This document shows positions 39,979 to 50,229 of a stretch of DNA of 64,000 bases, one piece after another; the stretch's first letter is position 1, and each line of letters begins with the position of its first letter. The position numbers and the translations under genes are program-made. This DNA comes from Micromussa lordhowensis (lineage: Eukaryota > Cnidaria > Anthozoa > Scleractinia > Lobophylliidae). The notes under the pieces were generated by a model. It searched no databases. It was not told the origin of the DNA and saw only the letters and a program-made list of their open reading frames with translations. The stretch lies in contig OZ026603.1 of NCBI GenBank assembly GCA_964020085.1, positions 25,206,681-25,270,680 of the forward strand, read 5' to 3'.

Positions 39979-42900
39979 TTATATAATAGTTCCTTCGCTC
40001 TTTTCAAATTCTTTTACTCTCTGATAAGCTTCACTGCTATTATCATAAACTTTTTTAGTTATTAATCCTCTCTTTTTAGTGAAAGGATTATCTTCTACAT
40101 TTACTCTTCTTATAGTAGTATTTACACTAAAATTATTAATAATAATTGGTTCACTAATTCCACTAAAAATCATGTTCATATGAGTGTCTTTTACCCAAAT
40201 CCAAAACCAAACTTGCTTCCCTAAAGAATTATTTGGAATATTAAATGATCTTAAAGATGGTTCATCTATTGTAGGATTTTCTGAAATTACGACTTTGCTC
40301 TTATCAAAAAAAATAAATCTACCTCTTATAAAATTAATTCTAAAAAATACAGTCATTACATTATTTGTAGTTGCACTATGCTGGAAGACATAATAAAAAG
40401 TGAAATCACCTCCATTATCTCTAGAAGGCACAAACGCATATGTATTTGGTGTTCTACCTTCAACATTATCAAAAAAATACAAATCTTTTATTAAAGAAAT
40501 CTTTGAATTATTACTTAATATATATTTTACTATTAATTCTATAAAATTTTTATTTTCATTAATAGTAGGATTTTCTTTTGCAATTTCACTTTTTACTTTT
40601 GCAATTTCTCTATTAACATAATTTACAACATTAGTTTCTGCTTCATTTAGTTGTTTCACATTAACAGCATCACCGTTTTCATTTCCATCAATTAATCCTT
40701 TTATTTGTCGATTACCCATATTAATAGGTGCTTCATAATAGACGATTTTATCTCTGATGTAATAGAATCTATCCCAAATTCGTGAGTCAACGTCATTCTG
40801 ATGACCACTTACACCATAAACAACTACAAAGATGTTTGTTTCTGCATCATAAGTTTCACCACTCCTGTACTTTAAAGTTAAATCAATATCTAAATCAATA
40901 ATCCCAATGTTTCCATATTTATGAAAATTGATAATTGTTCTACTGTGATCGGAAAAAGTATTTGTATTATTACGTGAAACATTTAATGTTTCACTAACTG
41001 CGTTAACAACCACTTGGTCTCGATCCACTTTATTATCAAAATACATTTCAAAAGCTAATGTATACTCACCTAAATCTAACGATTTTAAATCAATAGTTAA
41101 TCGAGTACTATAATAACCGATAGGAGAGTCATACTTAATTCTAAATTGATAAGTCTCTTTTTTAATTTGATAAAAATCTCTATCATTTTTTCCAACTTTA
41201 GTAATATCATCATCATCTTCTCGAAATAGGTCATCATCCATAACAAAAGAGAATTCATTCTCTTCTCGGTTTGCTTTAATATTAAGTTTTTTCAGATTCA
41301 CTGATTTTATCTTCAATCAAAGTATTAATTACAGCGTTATTATCAGTAATTGACCTATTAACATAGTTAACATTGGAAGTGTGAAAGCTATCTGATGGCT
41401 TTGGATCTTTCAAGTTAATAATGCTATGAGTAGCCATATCAATGTCATTTTCCATTGGATCAGGATTTTTTCTATTAAGCGCTGCTGCAGAAACATCATT
41501 TATTTCTCTTTTTAAATCACCTCTTTGCTGGTGGAAATACCCAAAGTTGATAACATGATTGGACTGTGCATTTTGAGCAGCTTGACTTGAGTCATCTTCA
41601 ACAAAAGGTTTGATATTTATAATTGCTTTACCCCCCATATCGAGATCTCCTTGCATACCTCTATCTCCTAAAAGTGGAAGATAAGTAGATTTTGCACCAC
41701 CAACTGTTAGGGCTGCATCGTCTGCTGAAGAACTCCTAATTCCAGTGATGGGATTATCACCCATTTGGAGAGTACCAGTCATAGCACGTGTACCATCCAA
41801 TTTTAATACATCTACGTTTAGGTAGCTTACTTATTTCTGCTTGGACAAATGCCTTGGAGACTAAATCATTTGTTTCAAAAGTATTTACACCATATGGTTC
41901 AGTATTTTTTATCCGTTTACCTTTTAAGTCATAGTCATCACCTTTTAATTTTAAAAAGTTTTCATTGACATAAAGTTTATTAACAGCCATTTTAGCATCT
42001 TTTAAAGCATTAGGGTAATCAGTGATTGGAACATCATCTTGAGTCTCTAAATGGGTTATTTTTTTACTACCAATATTGAGATCTCCCGTCACAGGTACAG
42101 ATCCGTCTACTTTAAGATAAAGACTTAAATCAGGATTTGGTATCATGCTTTCAAAATAACTCTTTGTCACAGGTTGCTGCGGGCCAGTTGGATTTGGTAA
42201 GCTAAAAATCCTATTTCCATTCATAAACAGATTACCTGTCATCGTTTGGCTTCCATTTCTAAGTAGTACTTCTGTCCTATCTGCTTTTCTATTAATAGCA
42301 GTATCTTGTTTAGAATTTTCACTATCAACATATTCTTTATTGACAGCGTCTTTTTTATCAGTAGGATTACCAATATTGATTATCTTTACATTATTCATAT
42401 TGATCGGTTCAAAATTTAATATTGTTCCTGAAAAATCAGTTGTCTTAACATTAAATAATCTATGATCAAAACTAGACCTTTGTATTCCTTTGACACATCT
42501 ACTAAAAAATAGAAATTTAAAATTAGAGTTACTAGAACCATAATATCGAAATCGTATACTAATGTTCACATCTCTTTTAGAACTATTAAATATTAAGTAA
42601 GCTTTTGCGTAATTGCTAAACCAATCGTGACTAAAATCAATTATGTTTGCATTACTAGTGACATTTGTAAATAATAGTCTATCTGAATCACCATCTGTAA
42701 CTATATTTGTTCCATCATATCCAAATATTTCAAAAAGAATAGAATAATTAGGATCTATTTCTAAGTTGTTTTCTAGATTAACAGTAGAATAAGCATAACC
42801 AGATTGCACCCCTTCTCGAGGCGCTTCTAATAGTTCAAAATGATCAGTATGCCCAGGAATAGAAACGTTTGATTTAGTTAATTCAGCTTTGTCTCCAAAA

Positions 42901-43391
42901 TCTTTATAAAAAGTAAAACTAGGTCGCAAATGATAATTTGTGGGTGTATGATCGGTCATCTTTTTTAATTGTTTTAGAGAGACAGCATCATTATCATTAG
43001 TAGCATCTTCTAAATCACTAATCTTATGATTATTCATATTTAAATCTCCAGTCATTGCTATTGATCGGTCTCGTTTCAGATAAGGTGTTAAATCTAGAGT
43101 TGATATATTATCATCAACATACACTTTTGTTGCTGCATCATTTTTATGGATAGGATCTGCTACTTCAGTTAATCTCTTACTATCAATGTCAAAATTACCA
43201 TCATCTGTTAGATTAAATCCAATTCCTGGTAATCCACGATTACCTTTTTCACCTTTACCTGTTGATGATGATAGTTTATTGACACTTCTAGCAGTTAAAA
43301 AAAACTGAATAAACAGTGTAACTAAATTTCTTCTTAGGTACAGTGTAACTGTTGCTGATAATGTTTCAAGTTGTCCATTGCTATAACCCAT
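39979..43391 (-). pseudogene. Polinton long fibre-like protein, broken by two frame changes
   Basis: Three overlapping minus-strand frames (43391-41757, 41800-41282, 41316-39979) form one gene of roughly 1130 codons. The second and third lack the start signal that precedes 43391. The N-terminus is MGYSNGQLE, then a collagen-like GKGEKGNRGLPG, then at least seven repeats of the pattern M-T-G-x-L-x-M-x3-I-x2-L ... DA-x2-K-x-YV, interrupted by beta-rich globular domains, and a large C-terminal globular part. This repeat is the trimeric tail-fibre shaft motif of phages and giant viruses. Frame changes lie near 41800-41825 and, in an A-run, near 41290. Likely a vertex fibre. Confidence 0.8.
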
Positions 43392-43410
43392 ATAATATAA
43401 TATAATATAA

Positions 43411-43686
43411 TTAAATCAAATACTGTAATAAAACATTTATTTCCTCTAGTGAAGATAAACTTTTATCTCTCAAGTAAGAAGCATCTACTAATTTGAGTTT
43501 TTTAATTAACAATGATATTATTTTAGGAATATATTTGTTATATTCTGTTTCTATTACTTTTAAATGAACTAATTTTTTAGAAATCTTTTCTAATGAAAAG
43601 TTTATATCATTAAACTCATTATGTATTTCTTCTAATATTCTTGATGAAATTTCTTCTGCTTGCTCTTTAGAAATTTTTTTCTCCAT
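43411..43686 (-). CDS. Polinton small coiled-coil protein
   Basis: 91 residues, not recognised. Charged helical sequence from MEKKISKEQAEEISSRILEE onward with heptad-like spacing suggests a coiled coil. Its ATG overlaps the last codons of the ATPase gene by about 20 bp and carries the ATATATAGATG start signal. It lies between the fibre and ATPase genes, so a packaging or scaffolding role is possible but unproven. Confidence 0.7.
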   Translation of the reverse strand: MEKKISKEQAEEISSRILEEIHNEFNDINFSLEKISKKLVHLKVIETEYNKYIPKIISLLIKKLKLVDASYLRDKSLSSLEEINVLLQYLI

Positions 43687-44321
43687 CTATATATTTTCAT
43701 TAAAATTTTTTCTAATTGTCTTGTTTGTCTTGTCAATGTAAGCAAAACTATAAGGTTCGCTAGTAGCACTATCGAATTTCTTCTTAGGTACATTGACTTC
43801 ACGGCACATTCTTGCTGTCTCTGCATTACTTGGACTATCAAAAATACAAAAATGTGAGCAATTGAGCCTTATGTCTTTAGGTGTAAGATAATAAGATTGA
43901 CTTAAATAGATTACACTGCAATTTTTATGACGACCACCAATAAAATATTCAATTAGAGGTTTTTGGTTTCGTTCACAAACAAAGTCATCAAAGATGACTA
44001 TTTTTTGTTATCGTCATCTAAGCTTTGGAGAGGAACGACATCACCATTACTCTCTTCTATGACATCATAACCAACCTCTTCTGAAATGGGTTCAAATGTT
44101 TCTAATAATCGTCTGTACTTCGGTTGCTCGAGATTTTTAGAAAACAAGTAAATCTTATCATAGTAGAGTAGATTATAAAGCATATGCATGAGAACGTTAG
44201 TTTTACCACAACCGCTTGGTCCACAAATTAACATTCGAAAAGTGTCTGAAGGCATATAAGAGAGCAGTCTTTTGAAATTGCTGTCATTATTAGAAGCTGA
44301 ATCATAATTAGGAATTTTCAT
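43667..44321 (-). pseudogene. Polinton packaging ATPase (A32/FtsK-HerA type), frame-broken
   Basis: The first frame (44321-43998) has MLICGPSGCGKTNVL, a Walker A motif. The continuation in another frame (about 44000-43667) has KIVIFDDF, the Walker B motif, and GGRHKNCSVIYLSQSYY, a sensor-like segment. Total about 217 codons, normal for Polinton ATPases, which drive genome packaging into capsids. The frame changes in an A-run just before Walker B, so this copy would give a truncated protein. ATG 44321 has the TTATATAGATG signal. Confidence 0.9.
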
Positions 44322-44474
44322 CTATATAACTGAACATGAATTTTTTATTTATTTTTAATTCAAAAATCATTATAAAATGTGTTATAATTTGTGTCATAAT
44401 AAAAAAATCTCTATAATTATATTAGTCTGTCAAAGTGGAAAGAATTAGCTTAGAAGCGGACTGAGACTGGAAAA
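44322..44474. promoter_or_regulatory. Divergent intergenic region of the Polinton
   Basis: AT-rich 150 bp between the leftward ATPase and rightward PPxY gene, with TATA-like runs (TTATAAAATGTGTTATAATT, ATAATTATATTAG). It is the only divergent switch point between the two arms and is a reasonable site for shared promoters. Confidence 0.4.
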
Positions 44475-45473
44475 ATGAAAAATCAGCTATATGATGAGAT
44501 CACTGAAGAAAAGATAAAGAGTAAGACCTCTGACGCACGGATAACAAAATCTTTTAGACTTGATGAAATCATAGAGGGTTTAAGGGCACAAAAGCCTAAG
44601 AATAGGCCGCAAATAAGAATACGTGCTGCTCCTGCGACGCCAAAATTGATTATGCACCAGAGGTAGATCCATATGAAGATATGGATGTAGAAGGATTATT
44701 AGATCTCCAAGATTATGTAGCGCCGCAGACAGAAAAACAAATAGCTAAGATGCCTCAAGGCCCTCCACCAAAATATGAAATGGACCCTAGTTTTTGGGAA
44801 CTCTATCCAGGGGATGAACCACCAGAATATTCTTTTGTAGAAGAGCAAGCTGAAGATGAAAAAGAACTTTTAGCAATTGAACCACCAACTGATGATGATG
44901 ATGATGATGATTTAGATAGAGGAGATATTAATAAGATTTTAGATCAAACAGGCCTTCCTAACTATGATGATGTTGAAATGAGATTATCCCAACCAGAAAT
45001 GACACCACTTAAACGAAGTAAATATCTCGAGAGTAACATAAAAAAAAGCAAATTCTGAAATAAGCAGTATTACAAGTGCATTTAAAACAAATACAAGTAA
45101 AAGACTAAATCAAGCTATAAAAAATAATGCTCCTAGAGATGTAATAGAAAAGCTACAGAAAGAAAAGGATATGGCTCATAAATTTGCAGATAGAAGACTA
45201 AAACCTATTCAAGAATATAGAGACTATCTAAAAGTACAGAAAAAGAAAAGTAAAAAGGGTTCAGGTGTTAAAAGAGGAAGAGGAGTCTATTTCTATAATA
45301 ATGCTAAAGAATTACTAGAGAAATTAACACTAATTATTGGTGAAATGGAAGCAGGTAATACAAGCGTTAAGATGAGAAATATGGGTCAAACTATCTTAGA
45401 CACTCTATTACGCGCAAAACACATCAATAAGTCACAATATCAAAAATTACTTAAAAAATATTTTAGGGTATAA
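44475..45473 (+). pseudogene. Polinton acidic protein with PPxY motifs, frame-broken
   Basis: Three frames join to about 330 codons: 44475 to about 44640, then about 44636-45045 and about 45045-45473; changes fall in A-runs (about 44634 and 45046). The middle has GPPPKYEM and EPPEYSF, two PPxY motifs, and a D7 acidic run. The C-terminal domain (GRGVYFYNNAKELLEKL, EAGNTSVKMRN, SKQYQ-like end) resembles a conserved module in Polinton/adintovirus proteins of unknown role. PPxY motifs recruit Nedd4-family ubiquitin ligases in many viruses, including adenovirus pVI. This gene lacks the usual TATATA-ATG signal, the one exception. Confidence 0.65.
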
Positions 45474-45477
45474 TATA

Positions 45478-46299
45478 ATGGAAAGACAAATCACATTAAG
45501 TAGTTTTTCAGTTAAAAATGAACATGGTAATCGTCCAGGTGATTTTACTACAAGGTTTACTAGATCTTTAGACCTTGAACAAGCTGATGGGATTTGGTAT
45601 ATTGGTTTAAATAGAATTATTTCAATGTCTTTTACCTGGACAAATATAAATCCTGGTTACAAGAATCAAAAGATAGCTTACAGTAAAGATGGTGGGAAAA
45701 CATTTACAGATATTGATTTTCCAAAAGGAGTTTGGGATTACACTGATATTGACAATTTCATTAAGAAAGAGACTAAAATACTTAATAGTGATGGCAATGA
45801 AGAATTTCCAATTACTTTAACTTTTGATGACCCAACTTTTAGAGTCTTAGTGACTTTAGATACAAACTATCAGCTTGACCTGCGTAAATCTAATTTTGGC
45901 AAACTAATAGGATTCGGTAAAGTAATCTTAAGTGCTGAGAGGAATGTTAGTCCTAATATACCTAATTTATCAGAAGATACAGATGTCCTAAATATTCATT
46001 GTGATTTAGTTAGTGATTCATTAGTAGATGGGGGAGATTCAGATATTATTTATAGTTTTGGTACAGGTACATTAAGACCTTCTTACAATTTTACCCTTAA
46101 AGAGCATCATCCTATGTTTAATCCTGTCAATAAAACAAGAGTTTCAAGTATTCGAATCTATGTAACTGATGGTTTAAGAAGACCAGTCTATTTAAATCAT
46201 GCTGACACTGCATTTTCATTAATCTTAAAAAAGTTCCATTTTAGAGGGTGCCTCTCTAAAACTACGGGTGAAACACATTGTTTTAGTAATTTAAATTAG
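45478..46299 (+). CDS. Polinton minor capsid (penton-like) protein
   Basis: 273 residues starting MERQITLSSFSVKNE. Pattern, length and place immediately before PX and the major capsid gene fit the single jelly-roll penton protein of Polintons. Features include WYIGLNRIISMSFTW near residue 40 and ITLTFDDPTFRV in the middle. Start ATG 45478 follows GGTATAATATA and lies 4 bp after the preceding stop. It would form the fivefold vertices to which fibres attach. Open throughout. Confidence 0.8.
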   Translation: MERQITLSSFSVKNEHGNRPGDFTTRFTRSLDLEQADGIWYIGLNRIISMSFTWTNINPGYKNQKIAYSKDGGKTFTDIDFPKGVWDYTDIDNFIKKETKILNSDGNEEFPITLTFDDPTFRVLVTLDTNYQLDLRKSNFGKLIGFGKVILSAERNVSPNIPNLSEDTDVLNIHCDLVSDSLVDGGDSDIIYSFGTGTLRPSYNFTLKEHHPMFNPVNKTRVSSIRIYVTDGLRRPVYLNHADTAFSLILKKFHFRGCLSKTTGETHCFSNLN

Positions 46300-46315
46300 G
46301 AACTAATTTATATAT

Positions 46316-46681
46316 ATGAAGTCAAGAGAGTTCAAAACGATTTATCACCCAAGAACGGGACGATATGTCTACAAACACCGTGGCAATGGAATTATAATAG
46401 ATAATCTTATGAAACCACTAAAAAAAGTAGCTAGTGCTTTAACTGGGCAGGTATTAAAACCATTTGCTAAAAAAGCAATACAAGCTGGTGTATCTCAAGC
46501 GGGAGAAAAAGTTGGTAAAAAGGCTGCTGATAAAGTTATAGAGAAATCTGGTGAGCTTATTAGAAAAAGGCTTAAAAGTAGAAACAACAAAAAGGCCACA
46601 AAGACCGCTAGTACTACAAGAAAAGCAAGGACTCAGGATGAAGTTAATACACTGATTAATAAACTAATAGCACGCTCTTAA
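46316..46681 (+). CDS. Polinton PX-like basic core protein
   Basis: 121 residues, strongly basic (HPRTGRYVYKHRGNG, RKRLKSRNNKKATKTAS) with an amphipathic alanine/glycine-lysine helix in the middle. This is the usual small basic protein between penton and major capsid genes in Polintons, thought to bind DNA or membrane. ATG 46316 is preceded by TTTATATAT. Confidence 0.75.
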   Translation: MKSREFKTIYHPRTGRYVYKHRGNGIIIDNLMKPLKKVASALTGQVLKPFAKKAIQAGVSQAGEKVGKKAADKVIEKSGELIRKRLKSRNNKKATKTASTTRKARTQDEVNTLINKLIARS

Positions 46682-46709
46682 ATAAAAAAAAATCTTGAAA
46701 AAATATATA

Positions 46710-47954
46710 ATGGCATTTAGATCACCAGAGAACGTTCAGAGAAACGAACTAGTGCAATTTCGTCTTCAAGACGCTATAAGAGCTCCTGCCAATACTAAAG
46801 AGCAACAAAAGAATGGTTACAAATTTCATGTTACTGATCGTGGTATTATGCTTGATTGGTACAATGCCTTTTTTGAAGTGCGATTTAAATTAGACCTTAA
46901 AGCAAATGGTGGAGACAATGCAGACGCCAGAACTACAATTATTAATGGGTCGCATTCATTAATTAAGCATATGGTTATTAAGAGTGCAGGAAAAATCGTC
47001 TATGACACTGATGATCTTCACCTTATAACTTTTGCAAAAAATCTTTTAGAATATTCAGATGATTTTGGGCGTAGTACAGCCAAAAATAGCTTATGGTATT
47101 TAGATACAGATGCCACTTGAGATGATACAAACACTGGTTTGGAAAGTAGGCGTTTATTAACAGCTAACAATGCTCATGTTAATACAACTATTCCATTAAA
47201 TAGGTATTCTTTTTTCGAAGAATTAGAAGGACGAATGTTACCTCGAATGGATCTCCAATTTGAAATAGAACTTACACCAGACGTTGAAGTCTTATATGGG
47301 GCAGCGGATACATTAAGATTAGTAATTGATCGTTTTTATCTATGGGCACCTCGTCTTGAACCAAAAGACGCACTAATGACAAAATTCATCTCTGAGTACC
47401 AAAAACCCAGTAAATGGAAATACCTCAAAGAAATGTACCAAACTTCAGATACTACCAGAAACAGTGGTGATTTCAGAATCTCAGCTAGTATTGATAAAGT
47501 ACAACATGTTTTCGTCTTTTTCCAGAGACTTAAGACAAATGATATGACAGCAAATCCTTATATTTTTGATACTTTTAAACTTAATGCTGCTAATGCTAAT
47601 AGTCATCTAACTACTTGTCGTCTTGAATATGGTAATGGTGTCTTCTATCCAGAACTTGAATATGATACAGAAAGTAAAAAAAGAATCTATTATGATTTAA
47701 TGAATTATTCATGGCAACGGAATGATTATAATACAGGTACTCAGCTGAATATCTCTAATTTTTCGAGCTTTTACCCACTAGTCTATTTTGATTTAACTTA
47801 TCAAACAGAACAGGTAAGCCGAGATCCAAAGCAACTTAACATAAAATTTCGCCTCTCACAAGCAGCTGCTGCTGATTTTCGAGTGCATGCAATTGTTCTT
47901 TATGAAGAAGATGTTGTTGTTGATAAAGTGGGAGATCAATTAGTTATCGTATAA
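46710..47954 (+). pseudogene. Polinton major capsid protein, one in-frame TGA
   Basis: The frame from MAFRSPENVQRNELVQF to GDQLVIV is about 414 codons, of the double jelly-roll major capsid family: DRGIMLDWYNAFFEVRF in the first half, then IPLNRYSFFEELEGRMLP and RFYLWAPRLEP, which are conserved in Polinton capsids. A TGA at 47118-47120 interrupts it; the same frame continues on both sides, so only one codon is affected. ATG 46710 (AAATATATAATG) is chosen over an upstream TTG. It would form the hexagonal capsomers. Confidence 0.9.
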
Positions 47955-48018
47955 TATGAAAAATAGTTTAAAGAAATATATGGAATCCTTGATAATAAAA
48001 ATAAGTAAATTAGATTAT

Positions 48019-48494
48019 ATGGTAAAATCTTATTGTGTTAAACAAAGAGAAAAAACAGAGTGTGTGCCTGGATTTGAAAGGATTGTAGAGACAAGCAATG
48101 GTCGTCTGATGATGAAATGTAAGTGCGCTGAATGTGGTATTACTAAAACAAGTTTTGTAAAAAGTACAAGAAGTGGTGGTAGAAGTAGAAGTGGTGGTAG
48201 AAGTGGTGGTAGTGGTGTTGGTGGTAGTTTAGATCCCCTTGGCACTGTTTTAAAAGGAATAAATGTTGGTAAAGAGATTTCAAAAACTCTCTTTCCACAA
48301 ACCAAAAAAATGTTTAAAGATTATGAAAGTGGAAAATAGCAAAAGAAGTGGTAAATAAAAGAGATGGTATTCAAACAAAACGATTTTGGAAACCTTCTAA
48401 AAAGACAATTATTGCGGATCGTTTTTTAAGAGGTCAGTGTACTAGAGCTTTTCCTACTAAAGATGGAAGATGGTTAAATGTTGATTGTGATTAA
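48019..48494 (+). pseudogene. Polinton DUF5679-like zinc-ribbon protein 1
   Basis: Starts MVKSYCVKQREKTEC and has MMKCKCAECGITKTSF, the zinc-ribbon-like domain repeated in two other genes of the element. A Gly/Ser/Arg-rich linker (RSGGRSRSGGRSGGSGVGGS) follows. A first frame ends at TAG 48337-48339; another frame, entered in the A-run just before it, continues with KRFWKPSKKTIIADRFLRG to TAA 48494. ATG 48019 (GATTATATGG) matches the paralogues better than ATG 47956, which is also possible. Unknown role; probably a virion or DNA-associated protein. Confidence 0.65.
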
Positions 48495-48557
48495 TAAAAT
48501 TAGTCACAAAATAAATATTATTTATGGACTTTTTTAAAAATTCATAAATAATATATA

Positions 48558-49751
48558 ATGACTGAATTACACCAAATTTCTGTCAAACTTTCTGAAGAGC
48601 AAAAACGAAAACTATCTAAGGCTTACAGAAACAGTGAAGAAATAAGTTTACGCTTAACTAAAAATGCGTTAAGTGGTTCTGATGTCCTTATGGTACCAAT
48701 GAATACTGTTAAGAGACTCACTAAGGCCAAAACAGCTAATAAAGGAATGGTAATTACTATATCAAAGTATAATATCAGGCGGCAAACTGGTAGTGGGATA
48801 TTTAGCTCAATATTGTCAGTTTTAAGGAATGTAGCACCAACTATCGGTAAAACACTAGGATTGTCTGCTTTAGCAGGGTTAGCTTCTGAAGGGGCAAGCC
48901 AAATAGTTAAGAAAATTAGTGGTGGTCAAATGTTTCAAGTTCCAAATAAAAATCTATATATGTTAGCACAAATGGGTGATCTACTGACTAAAGGACAAAT
49001 AAGAGATTTAGCTAGAGCTCATAAATTAGGAGAAGATCTACTTTTCAAACTTACTCAAAAACAAGTAAGAAGTGGTATTGGCACGTTACTAGCTAGTATT
49101 GGTATTCCAATGATTATTGATGCATTAAAAGGAGGAAGTATAAAAGGAAGAGGAGGAGTACGAATGGGGCAATCAGACGGAGGAGGTACAAAAGGAAGAG
49201 GTTCACCTCGTATAGGAATGCCTATGGCTCCACCACCTTTTATTGGTACTTGGGGAAGAGGAAAAAAAAAAAAAGAACTAAAAACAAAAAAGCCTAAATT
49301 TCATAAAGATATCCCAATGAGTAATTTTGATCTTTTAGACTGGTGTAAATACTTGAAGATACCTATCAAGAATGTTTTAAGTAGAGATCAGACTGTGCCA
49401 CATCAGCATAAGTTAGCGCTTTTTATTTATAATTTAGAACCTCATTATATGAGCGGTAGTCATTGGGTTACAACCTATGTTCGTAATGGTACCATAAATT
49501 ACTTTGACTCTTTTGGGATGCCGCCTTTTCAAGAGTTGGTAAACCATGCAAAAGAGAAAAACTTAACTTTATTACACCAAAACAGACAAATACAGAATCT
49601 CTATACTACAACTTGTGGCTATTTTTGCTTGTATTTCTTGAATGAAATGCATAAAGGAGTAGATTATTTCCATTTATTGCAAGTTTTTAGCTTTGACACA
49701 AAAGAGAATGAAAAATTCATAGAAAACTATTTTAAACTATTGCTTAGGTAG
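48558..49751 (+). CDS. Polinton core-protein/adenain-like cysteine protease fusion
   Basis: 397 residues. Residues 1-190 look like a virion core or membrane-active protein: a basic helical start, then a Gly/Ala-rich hydrophobic stretch (IGKTLGLSALAGLASEGAS) and IGTLLASIGIPMIIDAL. A Gly/Arg linker contains I195-KGRG, which fits the adenain cleavage consensus (M/I/L)-x-G-x-G. Residues 245-397 are the protease: His302 in GSHWV, Asp317 in YFDSFG, Gln345 and nucleophile Cys353 in TTCGYFCLYF. In most Polintons the protease is a separate gene, so self-cleavage at the linker is likely. Start signal AATATATAATG. Open throughout. Confidence 0.85.
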   Translation: MTELHQISVKLSEEQKRKLSKAYRNSEEISLRLTKNALSGSDVLMVPMNTVKRLTKAKTANKGMVITISKYNIRRQTGSGIFSSILSVLRNVAPTIGKTLGLSALAGLASEGASQIVKKISGGQMFQVPNKNLYMLAQMGDLLTKGQIRDLARAHKLGEDLLFKLTQKQVRSGIGTLLASIGIPMIIDALKGGSIKGRGGVRMGQSDGGGTKGRGSPRIGMPMAPPPFIGTWGRGKKKKELKTKKPKFHKDIPMSNFDLLDWCKYLKIPIKNVLSRDQTVPHQHKLALFIYNLEPHYMSGSHWVTTYVRNGTINYFDSFGMPPFQELVNHAKEKNLTLLHQNRQIQNLYTTTCGYFCLYFLNEMHKGVDYFHLLQVFSFDTKENEKFIENYFKLLLR

Positions 49752-49923
49752 TTTGAAGACTTCTCATTTTTTTTAAATCTTTTTTCAAGCTATTTCTCAG
49801 ATTTCTCACTCTTTTAGTTTCTCCAGAACAACATAAAAAGGCAATTTTTCTATAAAGAAGTTTGTAATGTTTATACATCGCTTCTATTCTTTGTATTTCT
49901 TTTTCAATGTCAATTTGCTCCAT
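49744..49923 (-). CDS. Small divergent Polinton ORF
   Basis: 59 residues starting MEQIDIEKEIQRIEAMYKHY, charged and helical, with LCCSGETKRVRNL. It overlaps the protease stop by 8 bp and is divergent from zinc-ribbon gene 2, 33 bp away. Its ATG is directly preceded by CATATA like the other genes, which is the main reason to believe it. Confidence 0.5.
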   Translation of the reverse strand: MEQIDIEKEIQRIEAMYKHYKLLYRKIAFLCCSGETKRVRNLRNSLKKDLKKMRSLQTT

Positions 49924-49956
49924 TATATGAAAATAATAAAAATAATTATTATATAG

Positions 49957-50211
49957 ATGAAAAGCTATTGTGTAAAACAACGAAAACAGACAGAGTACGT
50001 TCCTGGTTCAGAAAGGGTTGTACAGGCAAGAAATGGTCGTGCCATGATGAAATGTAAATGCGCAGAATGCGGGATAACAAAAACTAAATTTGTTAAGTCA
50101 GGGGCGGCAGGAAAGTCAGGGGTGGTAGGAAAAGGTAGAAAAGGAAAAGGGCTATTACTGGGTAAAAACAGTCCGTTTAAGGGAATTCCCCACATAGGAG
50201 CTATATTATAA
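49957..50211 (+). CDS. Polinton DUF5679-like zinc-ribbon protein 2
   Basis: 84 residues: MKSYCVKQRKQTEYVPG and MMKCKCAECGITKTKFV, then a basic Gly/Lys tail. Paralogous to the proteins at 48019 and 50230. As in those, the second cysteine of the usual CxxC is Gln (YCVKQR). Start signal TTATATAGATG. Confidence 0.7.
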   Translation: MKSYCVKQRKQTEYVPGSERVVQARNGRAMMKCKCAECGITKTKFVKSGAAGKSGVVGKGRKGKGLLLGKNSPFKGIPHIGAIL

Positions 50212-50229
50212 TATCTCTACAATTAATAT

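Noticed and set aside
41282..41800. Separate 172-codon gene in the fibre region
   Set aside because: No start motif, overlaps neighbours out of frame, and continues the same repeat series, so it is an internal piece of the broken long fibre gene. The same holds for the frame starting at 41316.
46695..46709. Extended capsid start at TTG 46695
   Set aside because: ATG 46710 has the conserved AAATATATAATG context and gives the usual short N-terminus.
47956..48018. Upstream ATG 47956 as start of zinc-ribbon gene 1
   Set aside because: Possible, but paralogues begin three to four residues before YCVKQR, matching ATG 48019, which also has the TATATGG context.
48030..48305. Minus-strand ORFs opposite the zinc-ribbon genes (also 49965-50195 and 50238-50663)
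   Set aside because: Shadows of the + strand Polinton genes; they resemble each other only because the genes are paralogues.
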